From assembly GCA_021837545.1 (NCBI GenBank), contig JAKBFR010000014.1:1-32356 (forward strand): a stretch of DNA of 32,356 nt, in the 5' to 3' direction. A program made the translations under genes and the position numbers. Within the stretch, counting starts at the first letter, position 1. Each line of letters opens with the position of its first letter. Below are positions 26,470 through 32,356 of the stretch, piece by piece. Origin of the DNA: Bacillota bacterium (lineage in GTDB: Bacteria > Bacillota_A > Clostridia > Clostridiales > Clostridiaceae). The notes beneath the pieces were generated by a model. The model worked only from the letters and a program-made list of their open reading frames with translations. It did not search any database and was not told the DNA's origin.

Positions 26470-27126
26470 ATGAGAATGAGAAAAAAACCATGGGCAAGGC
26501 CTGAACTTGATAGTTGTGACTTTTTTGTTATAAATCCTAAAGAATATAAAGGCAAATGGAGAGAATCTTTTGGAAATGATAAGCCTATATACTTAGAACT
26601 TGGATGTGGAAAAGGAACTTTTATGGCAGTTCATGGATCTGAAAATCCTGATATTAATTATATTGCAATTGATATAAAAGATGAAGTTCTAGGCTTAGCT
26701 AAAAGGAATATCGAAGAAGCATATAATGAAAAAAATAAAAGTGTGGATAATGTAAAATTAATGGCTCAAGAAATAGGACTTATTAATGAAATGTTAAATG
26801 AAGAAGATTTAATAAGTAGAATATACATAAATTTTTGTAATCCTTGGCCTAAGGAAAAACATAAAAAGAGAAGATTAACTCATAAAAGACAATTAGAACA
26901 ATATAAGACATTCTTAAAAAATGAAGGTGAAATTTATTTTAAAACAGATGATGATGAATTATTTGAGGAATCCCTTGAATATTTTAAAGAAGCAAAGTTT
27001 AAAATTCAATATATAACTTATGACCTTCATAATAGTGAATTTGAAGGGAATGTTGAAACTGAACATGAAAAAATGTTCACTAAGCAAGGAATAAAAACTA
27101 AATTTTTAATTGCTAGTAAGATATAA
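26470..27126 (+). CDS. trmB: tRNA (guanine-N7)-methyltransferase
   Basis: The 218-residue enzyme makes m7G46 in tRNA using SAM. Seen: N-terminal [13 protein letters not shown], the SAM motif [11 protein letters not shown] (about 41-51), [10 protein letters not shown], and the signature [17 protein letters not shown] (about 121-137) with the conserved NPWPK-KH--RRL pattern, then [13 protein letters not shown]. The length is typical. The ribosome site is GATGGAG. It stands alone between a large foldback and an 8-base repeat array, so it is probably transcribed on its own. Confidence 0.96.
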   Translation: MRMRKKPWARPELDSCDFFVINPKEYKGKWRESFGNDKPIYLELGCGKGTFMAVHGSENPDINYIAIDIKDEVLGLAKRNIEEAYNEKNKSVDNVKLMAQEIGLINEMLNEEDLISRIYINFCNPWPKEKHKKRRLTHKRQLEQYKTFLKNEGEIYFKTDDDELFEESLEYFKEAKFKIQYITYDLHNSEFEGNVETEHEKMFTKQGIKTKFLIASKI

Positions 27127-27180
27127 AATATTTATAAATGATTAGTTGAATAGTGCAAGTAGACTAATTACAATTACTAG

Positions 27181-27300
27181 AATTTAAGAATTTAAGAATT
27201 TAAGAATTTAAGAATTTAAGAATTTAAGAATTTAAGAATTTAAGAATTTAAGAATTTAAGAATTTAAGAATTTAAGAATTTAAGAATTTAAGAATTTATA
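27181..27300. repeat. tandem array of AATTTAAG, 15 units
   Basis: Fourteen exact copies of the octamer AATTTAAG (27181-27292) and a fifteenth with two changes at the end (27293-27300). It is non-coding. A perfect short-unit array like this is prone to length change by slippage. Confidence 0.97.
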
Positions 27301-27406
27301 GTTATAATGTAGATTGAATATGAATTTCTAAAAAAATATATAGAAAAATGAGATAGAAGCTACTAAGAAATTTAGAAATCTCAGGAAGAGATTTCATCAG
27401 AAAATT

Positions 27407-27420
27407 GTTAACTGTTAACT
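27407..27420 (+). repeat. GTTAACT heptamer pair in the prmA leader
   Basis: Two adjacent GTTAACT units just before the prmA ribosome site. The same heptamer recurs four times before rsmE (28430-28471). Confidence 0.7.
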
Positions 27421-27443
27421 GAATTAATGGAAGGATGATAAAC

Positions 27444-28391
27444 ATGGATGGAATATGGATTGAAGTTAGTGTAATAACAAAAAGTGAGGCATTAGAGCCG
27501 ATATCAGGAATATTTTATGGATTAAATTGCCCAAATATTGCAATTGAAGATCCAGATGATTTACTTTTAAGAGAACAAGGACCATTAACTTGGGATTTTG
27601 CAGATATAAATATTTTAGAACACAAAGGAAATGCAGCTGTAATTAAAGCTTATTTCTCTCAAGATGATAAGGTTGAAGAAATTGTTGAATATGTAAAAGA
27701 AAAGCTTTCAGAAATTAAGGAGCTTGGATTTGATATTGGTGAAGGCAAAGTAGAAGTGAAAAAAATGCATGAAGAAGACTGGGCAAATAATTGGAAGCAA
27801 TATTATAAGCCGGTCAAAATAACAGATAAAATTGTTATTAAACCTATTTGGGAAGAATATGCGAAGACTGATGAGGAATTAATCATAGAATTAGATCCAG
27901 GAATGGCATTTGGTACTGGAACACATGAAACTACTAGAATGTGTATTATAGCTCTAGATAAGTATGTGAAGCCTAACACAACAGTATTTGATATTGGATG
28001 TGGATCAGGGATACTTTCAATAGCTGCTGCAAAGCTTGGAGCTAAACATGTAGTAGGAGTCGATTTAGATCCTGTTGCCGTTGATTCATCTAATCAAAAT
28101 ATAAGCTATAATGATTTAAATAATATTGAAGTATTAGAAGGAAACCTTTTAGATGTAGTAGATGGAAAAGCTGATATAGTAGTTGCTAATATAATAGCAG
28201 AAATTATTTGTGTTTTAACAGAAGACGTTAAGAAGGCTTTGAATGATGGAGGTCTATTTATTACATCAGGAATTATTCATGATAGAGTAGATATGGTTAA
28301 AGATAAATTTGCAGAATGTGGCTTTGAAATTATAGAAATAAACAAAGATGGAGAATGGAATTGCATAATAGCAAAATCAGTTAATAATTAA
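27444..28391 (+). CDS. prmA: ribosomal protein L11 methyltransferase
   Basis: The 315-residue enzyme trimethylates L11 using SAM. Seen: an N-terminal L11-binding domain (about 1-110), [16 protein letters not shown] (about 150-165), the SAM motif [15 protein letters not shown] (about 178-192), DLDPVAV, and VVANIIAEI (about 247). The start at ATG 27444 is chosen over ATG 27435, since AAGGA lies at 27431-27435 and relatives begin near MDGIWIEV. First gene of the run prmA-rsmE-mtaB that usually follows dnaJ directly in Firmicutes. Confidence 0.95.
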   Translation: MDGIWIEVSVITKSEALEPISGIFYGLNCPNIAIEDPDDLLLREQGPLTWDFADINILEHKGNAAVIKAYFSQDDKVEEIVEYVKEKLSEIKELGFDIGEGKVEVKKMHEEDWANNWKQYYKPVKITDKIVIKPIWEEYAKTDEELIIELDPGMAFGTGTHETTRMCIIALDKYVKPNTTVFDIGCGSGILSIAAAKLGAKHVVGVDLDPVAVDSSNQNISYNDLNNIEVLEGNLLDVVDGKADIVVANIIAEIICVLTEDVKKALNDGGLFITSGIIHDRVDMVKDKFAECGFEIIEINKDGEWNCIIAKSVNN

Positions 28392-28429
28392 TAAAAATAT
28401 ATTCAAAAAATCCATTTAAGGATTTCAAC

Positions 28430-28471
28430 CTTAACTGTTAACTGTTAACTGAAAATTGTTCTTTGTTAACT
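28430..28471 (+). repeat. TTAACTG heptamer repeats in the rsmE leader
   Basis: TTAACT units end at 28436, 28443, 28450 and 28471, three of them adjacent. The tail GAAAATTGTT then GTTAACTGAAT then TGGAGG resembles the prmA leader. Confidence 0.7.
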
Positions 28472-28488
28472 GAATGGAGGGAGTTTGT

Positions 28489-29256
28489 ATGCATAAATTT
28501 TTTACAGAGCCTTATAATATTACTGAAACTGAGGGAAAGATACTTGGAGATGATGTAAAGCACATTTATAAGGTTTTAAGATTGTCTGAAGGCGAAGAAG
28601 TAGTATTAAATAATTGTGAAGGGTTAGAGTATTTAGGTGAAATAAAAACTATAACTAAAAGTGAAGTTATAGTTAGCATAACTAAGAAGTTAGATATAAA
28701 TAATGAAAGTAAAGTTAAAGTGCATCTTTTTCAAGGATTGCCTAAAGGGCAAAAGATGGATTTAATAGTACAAAAGGGAACAGAACTTGGAGTCTTTGAA
28801 TTTATTCCTACGATTACAGCTAGAGTTGATGTAAAACTGAAGGGTGAATTCAAAAAGCTTGATAGATTAAATAGAATTGCACTTGAGGCATCAAAACAAT
28901 CTAAAAGAAGTATTGTTCCTCAGGTTAAAGAAGTTATTGAATTTAAAGAAGCTTTGAATCAGTTAAAAGAAATGGATTTGACTATAATTCCTTATGAAAA
29001 TGCAGAAGATTTTGGTATTAAAAGTCTTGTGAATTATCTTAATAATAAAAATATAGATTTGGATAATATAGATAATGTGGGAATTTTAATAGGACCTGAA
29101 GGCGGATTTGAAGAAGAAGAAATTCATGAGTTGAAAGAACAAGGTGCTTATATTGTAACACTTGGGAATAGAATATTGCGTACAGAAACAGCTGGATTTA
29201 CAGCAACTGCCCTAGTTCAATATGAACTAGGGGATTTAGGAGGGAAGCTACTGTAA
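28489..29256 (+). CDS. rsmE: 16S rRNA (uracil-1498-N3)-methyltransferase
   Basis: The 255-residue SPOUT-class enzyme makes m3U1498 in 16S rRNA. Seen: an N-terminal PUA-like domain beginning MHKFFTEPYN, QGLPKGQKMDLIVQKGTELGV (about 82-102, conserved KG-KMD), IGPEGGFEEEE (about 199-209) and LGNRILRTETA (about 222-232), the SAM knot. Start ATG 28489 follows GGAGGGAG by 6 bases; the longer frame from 28474 overlaps this ribosome site. Its stop TAA overlaps the mtaB start by one base. Confidence 0.96.
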   Translation: MHKFFTEPYNITETEGKILGDDVKHIYKVLRLSEGEEVVLNNCEGLEYLGEIKTITKSEVIVSITKKLDINNESKVKVHLFQGLPKGQKMDLIVQKGTELGVFEFIPTITARVDVKLKGEFKKLDRLNRIALEASKQSKRSIVPQVKEVIEFKEALNQLKEMDLTIIPYENAEDFGIKSLVNYLNNKNIDLDNIDNVGILIGPEGGFEEEEIHELKEQGAYIVTLGNRILRTETAGFTATALVQYELGDLGGKLL

Positions 29257-30647
29257 TGGGAGAAAACCAAATGAAAATAGTTAGGTCAAGTAATGATAAA
29301 TTTGAAGTTAAAAAGATAGCCAAGAAGAATATTGACGGAAAACAATTCGTAGCCTTTGCAACATTAGGTTGTAGGGTAAATCATTATGAGACAGAAGCAA
29401 TGGCAGAAAAGTTTATTAGAGAAGGATATGAGGTCACAGATTTTGAAAACTTCGCTGACGTTTATGTTATAAATACATGTTCAGTAACTAATATGAGTGA
29501 TAAGAAATCAAGACAAATAATAGGAAGAGCAAGACGAATAAATGAAAATGCAATAATTGCAGCAGTCGGTTGTTATTCTCAAGTATCACCTGAAGAAGTA
29601 TCTAAAATAGAAGGTGTAGATGTTGTTCTTGGGACTAGAAATAAGGGTGATATTGTTTATTATGTAAATAAAGCTAAGGATGAACAAAAGCCACAATTAA
29701 TGGTTGGAGAAGTTCTTAAAAACAAGCAATTTGAAGAATTAAATATAGAAGAATATCAAGATAAGACTAGAGCATTTTTGAAAATACAAGATGGTTGTAA
29801 TAGATTTTGTGCATATTGTTTAATACCATATACAAGAGGAACAACTTGTTCTAAAGATCCAGAAAAGGTATTAAATGAAATAGAGAAGTTATGTGAACAT
29901 GGATTTAAAGAAATAATTTTATCTGGAATTCACACAGCGTCTTATGGTGTTGATTTAGATGGAAATATAACTTTAATAACTTTATTAGAAGAAATTGAAA
30001 AGATGGATGGTATAGAAAGAGTAAGAATAGGATCTATCGAACCAAGTTTTTTCACAGATGAAGTAATACAAAAGATGAAGAATATGAAAAAATTATGTCC
30101 ACAATTCCATTTATCACTTCAAAGTGGATGTGATACGACTTTGACAAGAATGAATAGAAGATATACTGCTAAAGAATATGAAGATGCAGTTAATAAAATA
30201 AGAGAAAATTTAAATGATGCTTCAATAACAACAGATGTGATTGTTGGTTTTCCAGGCGAAACTGATGAAGAATTTAATGAAACATATGAATATTTAAAGA
30301 AGATCAAGTTAACTAAAACACATATATTTAAATTTAGTCCAAGAAAAGGTACTAAGGCAGCAGATATGCCTAATCAACTAGACGGTACAGTTAAAGATAA
30401 AAGAAGTAAGGCTTTAATAGAATTGAATTCAAAAAATGAATGTGATTTTAGTGAATCTTTAGTTGGAAGAGATTTAGATGTTTTGGTTGAACAAGAAATT
30501 TCTAACAAACCAGGAATGTTTGAAGGATATACTAGAAATTATGTGAAAGTCGAAATAGTTAATGGTAATGAGAATATGGTCGGCAAAATAATTCCTTGTA
30601 AAATAGAAGAAGCAAATGGAGATTATGTTGTTGGAAAAATTATATAA
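29256..30647 (+). CDS. mtaB: tRNA t6A37 methylthiotransferase MtaB
   Basis: The 463-residue radical SAM enzyme converts t6A37 to ms2t6A37. Seen: N-terminal MTTase domain with three cluster cysteines (Cys39 in TLGCRVN, Cys75 in NTCSVTN, Cys106 in VGCYSQ), the radical SAM motif CNRFCAYC (Cys181, 185, 188), QSGCD and VGFPGETDEEF, and a C-terminal TRAM-like domain (about 395-463). The start at 29256 overlaps the rsmE stop; ATG 29271, preceded by GGGAGA, is an alternative since the first residues are not conserved. Translational coupling with rsmE is likely. No clear terminator follows. Confidence 0.95.
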   Translation: MGENQMKIVRSSNDKFEVKKIAKKNIDGKQFVAFATLGCRVNHYETEAMAEKFIREGYEVTDFENFADVYVINTCSVTNMSDKKSRQIIGRARRINENAIIAAVGCYSQVSPEEVSKIEGVDVVLGTRNKGDIVYYVNKAKDEQKPQLMVGEVLKNKQFEELNIEEYQDKTRAFLKIQDGCNRFCAYCLIPYTRGTTCSKDPEKVLNEIEKLCEHGFKEIILSGIHTASYGVDLDGNITLITLLEEIEKMDGIERVRIGSIEPSFFTDEVIQKMKNMKKLCPQFHLSLQSGCDTTLTRMNRRYTAKEYEDAVNKIRENLNDASITTDVIVGFPGETDEEFNETYEYLKKIKLTKTHIFKFSPRKGTKAADMPNQLDGTVKDKRSKALIELNSKNECDFSESLVGRDLDVLVEQEISNKPGMFEGYTRNYVKVEIVNGNENMVGKIIPCKIEEANGDYVVGKII

Positions 30648-30696
30648 ATTTGATATAATAAAGTATAAAATGAAACTTGACTTATATTAAATCGCC

Positions 30697-30843
30697 AAGT
30701 AAGTTCCAGGAACCAAAGGAAGTTAAATTATATGCGAAATTTAATTAAGTTCGAAGGATGAAATGTAAAATACTTACAGAAAAAGTTCTAGTATTTAAAT
30801 GAATAAGTAAGTTAGCTAGCAGAGTTAGTTAATTAAGTTCGAA
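30697..30843. repeat. imperfect duplicated segment before hinT
   Basis: AAGTAAGTT occurs at 30697-30705 and 30805-30813, and TTAATTAAGTTCGAA at 30741-30755 and 30829-30843, in the same order, so a segment appears to have been duplicated with a deletion in the second copy. It lies in the 247-base gap before hinT. Confidence 0.6.
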
Positions 30844-30894
30844 TAATCAAATACAAGAGTTGGATTCTCACTTATAACTTAGGGAGGTGAATTT

Positions 30895-31239
30895 ATGGAA
30901 GAGTGTTTGTTTTGTAAAATTGCAAAGGAAGAAATTCCAAGCAAAAAAATATATGAAGATGATAAAGTATATGCTTTTTATGATATAAATCCAGAAGCAC
31001 CAACGCATTTTTTGGTAATACCAAAAGAACATATTGAAAGTGCTAATGATTTAAATGATAATAATATCGATATTGTTTCACATATATTTAAAGTTATTAA
31101 TAAGTTAGTATTGGAACTTAAGATAGCTGATACCGGATATAGAATTGTAAATAATTGTGGCGAAAATGGAGACCAAAGTGTAAAACATCTTCATTTTCAT
31201 GTGCTTGGAGGAAGATGTTTACATTGGCCGCCAGGTTAA
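30895..31239 (+). CDS. hinT: HIT-family nucleotide hydrolase (HinT)
   Basis: The 114-residue protein hydrolyses purine nucleoside phosphoramidates. Seen: CLFCKIAKEEIPSKKIYEDD at the N-terminus, with Cys4 and Cys7 as a zinc pair in many family members, FYDINPEAPTHFLVIPKEHI (about 28-47), and the histidine triad HLHFHV (His98, His100, His102) followed by LGGR. The length is typical. AGGGAGGTG lies 5 bases before ATG. It has its own leader region with duplicated segments. Confidence 0.96.
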   Translation: MEECLFCKIAKEEIPSKKIYEDDKVYAFYDINPEAPTHFLVIPKEHIESANDLNDNNIDIVSHIFKVINKLVLELKIADTGYRIVNNCGENGDQSVKHLHFHVLGGRCLHWPPG

Positions 31240-31291
31240 AAGTCAAGTGATTATTTAAGCTAGAAATCTTTGGATATTTTTTCTTAAATTG

Positions 31292-31321
31292 TTGACATTG
31301 TTTATTTTAATATTGTATAAT
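31292..31321 (+). promoter_or_regulatory. promoter of rpsU
   Basis: -35 TTGACA (31292-31297), 18-base spacer, -10 TATAAT (31316-31321). In the leader a small hairpin TAGCT/AGCTA (31344-31348, 31360-31364) ends just before the tandem GGAGGGAGGGA ribosome site. Confidence 0.85.
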
Positions 31322-31383
31322 ATAGCATGTGTTATTAAGCCCATAGCTGAGTTAATATTAGCTAGCGGAGGGAGGGATAGTAA

Positions 31384-31560
31384 ATGTCAGAAATTAAAGT
31401 TGGAGAAAATGAAACAATTGAAAGTGCATTAAGAAGATTTAAGAAAAAATGTGCTAGAGCTGGGGTTCTTTCTGAAGTTAAGAAGAGAGAACATTTTGAA
31501 AAACCAAGTGTTAGAAAGAAGAAAAAATCAGAAGCTGCTAGAAAGAGAAAGTTCAAATAG
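31384..31560 (+). CDS. rpsU: 30S ribosomal protein S21
   Basis: A 58-residue basic protein, [19 protein letters not shown] onward, ending in a lysine/arginine-rich helix [14 protein letters not shown]. It is a small-subunit protein near the mRNA exit. The length and sequence are typical of Firmicute S21. Strong promoter at 31292-31321 and strong ribosome site GGAGGGAGGGA. It is followed after 30 bases by yqeY, the usual order. Confidence 0.98.
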   Translation: MSEIKVGENETIESALRRFKKKCARAGVLSEVKKREHFEKPSVRKKKKSEAARKRKFK

Positions 31561-31590
31561 TGATGTTTTCTTTTGAAAGAAGGTATAAAT

Positions 31591-32043
31591 ATGTCAGCAA
31601 TTAAAGATAGATTACAAGAAGATTGGAAAACTGCTTTAAAAGCAAAAGATAGGTTCACAACTAGTGTAATTAGTACAGCTAAAGCTGCAATATTGTTAGT
31701 TGAAAAAACTGATAATAGGAAGCTTGAAGAGGATGAAGTCATCAGTATATTAGCTAAAGAAGTCAAGCAAAGAAGAGAGTCTATGTTTGAATTTGAAAAA
31801 GGTAATAGACAAGATTTAGTTGATCAGTGTAAAGCCGAAATAGAAATTTTGTTAAAATACCTTCCTCAGCAGTTAGGTGAAGAAGAAGTAAAACAAATAG
31901 TAAAAGAATCAGCTGAAGAATTGGGTGCAAATAGCATTAAGGATATGGGAAAAGTTATGTCAGCTGTTAGACCTAAAGTAGTAGGAAAAGCTGATGGTAA
32001 ACTTGTAAGTCAGATTATTAAAGAATATTTAAATAATAAATAA
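31591..32043 (+). CDS. yqeY: GatB/YqeY-domain protein
   Basis: The 150-residue helical protein resembles the tRNA-binding tail of GatB; its exact role is not established. Seen: MSAIKDRLQEDWKTALKAKD at the N-terminus, EVISILAKEVKQRRES (about 52-67) and LPQQLGEEEVKQIVKE (about 91-106) typical of the family, ending SQIIKEYLNNK. Start ATG 31591 follows AAGG; the longer frame from TTG 31573 is unlikely. Co-transcribed with rpsU; a strong terminator follows. Confidence 0.95.
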   Translation: MSAIKDRLQEDWKTALKAKDRFTTSVISTAKAAILLVEKTDNRKLEEDEVISILAKEVKQRRESMFEFEKGNRQDLVDQCKAEIEILLKYLPQQLGEEEVKQIVKESAEELGANSIKDMGKVMSAVRPKVVGKADGKLVSQIIKEYLNNK

Positions 32044-32044
32044 T

Positions 32045-32075
32045 AAAAGAACTCAAGAAAATCTTGAGTTCTTTT
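32045..32075 (+). terminator. terminator of rpsU-yqeY
   Basis: Perfect 14-base arms AAAAGAACTCAAGA (32045-32058) and TCTTGAGTTCTTTT (32062-32075) with a three-base loop. Confidence 0.95.
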
Positions 32076-32196
32076 ATTATTTATTATGTATATTAAAAAA
32101 ATAACTGCAAAAAGACACTTGAGTATAAATATTTTGAGTATTAATCTTCTAATCCTATCATAAATTACAATGAAGAAGTTTATGTAGGAGGAGAAT

Positions 32197-32356
32197 ATGG
32201 AAGATAAATTTCAAAAAGGAAAAGAAAAGATACTTGATAAATTGGATTTTCCACGAGATATTTCGCTAGATTTACCAAAGATAATAGTTATAGGAAATAG
32301 GGAAATAACAATTGAAAATCATAAAGGTATCATATTTTTTGAAATTTATCTTCCAT
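32197..32356 (+). CDS. yqfC: sporulation protein YqfC, 5' part
   Basis: The first 53 codons of a frame cut by the window end. The start MEDKFQKGKEKILDKLDFPR followed by DISLDLPKIIVIGNREITIENHKGIIFFE matches the YabP/YqfC sporulation family, which acts in the mother cell under SigE in Bacillus. AGGAGGAG lies 5 bases before ATG. The position after rpsU-yqeY is the classical one and in related genomes yqfD and phoH follow. Confidence 0.88.
   Translation, partial: MEDKFQKGKEKILDKLDFPRDISLDLPKIIVIGNREITIENHKGIIFFEIYLP

Larger units (their letters stand above)
27127..27443. other. gap between trmB and prmA with an octamer array
   Basis: Apart from the 120-base array at 27181-27300 and two GTTAACT heptamers at 27407-27420 I see nothing; no clear promoter hexamers. 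Confidence 0.6.

Noticed and set aside
27181..27300. CRISPR array
   Set aside because: The repeats are directly adjacent octamers without spacers.
32110..32196. SigE-type promoter for yqfC
   Set aside because: GTATT and CATAAATT are present at roughly fitting distance but match too loosely in this AT-rich stretch to annotate.

Overview
The window is chromosomal DNA of a low-GC, anaerobic, spore-forming Firmicute, most likely a Clostridium sensu stricto (saccharolytic, C. beijerinckii-like; this is inference from gene content and base composition). Evidence: AT-rich coding, strong AGGAGG-type ribosome sites, canonical TTGACA/TATAAT promoters, the hrcA-grpE-dnaK-dnaJ heat-shock operon with a perfect CIRCE, the order hinT-rpsU-yqeY-yqfC (start of the sporulation gene yqfC), an NfnAB-type transhydrogenase, and no respiratory genes.

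Layout. 1-2290: a minus-strand ABC-class ATPase and a small open frame that looks like a gene remnant. 2415-5935: a GreA-family factor, then a minus-strand sugar PTS permease (IICBA) with a BglG-type antiterminator. 6109-8051: two accessory minus-strand genes, a protein ending in a toxin-type deaminase domain and an ankyrin-repeat protein, possibly an effector/immunity pair. 8249-8604: tmRNA (ssrA) on the minus strand with its own promoter and terminator. 8926-12372: a YczE-like membrane protein and the nfnA-nfnB operon. 12685-16306: an agr-type peptide quorum-sensing locus, all on the minus strand: agrB, an unlisted 41-residue agrD with serine in the ring-forming position, a first agrC-like kinase, and upstream a second agrC-like kinase preceded by a decayed agrD. 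No agrA-type regulator is in the window. 16528-17088: a SAM methyltransferase with a palindromic operator-like sequence upstream. 17089-17839: a 750-base non-coding stretch dominated by two giant foldback sequences. 17840-18964: hemW. 19321-24222: the heat-shock operon. 24568-30647: a siroheme sulfite/nitrite reductase-like gene, trmB, prmA, rsmE, mtaB. 30895-32356: hinT, rpsU, yqeY and the 5' part of yqfC.

Most interesting signals. (1) Two paralogous imperfect hairpins of about 190-200 bases (17165-17355 and 17558-17758) differ in sequence, but at least nine of the differences in their stems are matched by a compensating change in the opposite arm; a third hairpin of like architecture lies before trmB (26300-26439). 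They look like an undescribed family of structured RNA or foldback elements, apparently nested within one another. (2) The duplicated agr module: the second agrD aligns without gaps to the first from its start to its C-terminus but carries a stop exactly at the predicted ring serine, while its neighbouring receptor kept an almost identical kinase half and a diverged sensor half. (3) The deaminase-domain/ankyrin pair. Smaller signals are an array of fifteen 8-base repeats between trmB and prmA and matching heptamer repeats in the prmA and rsmE leaders.
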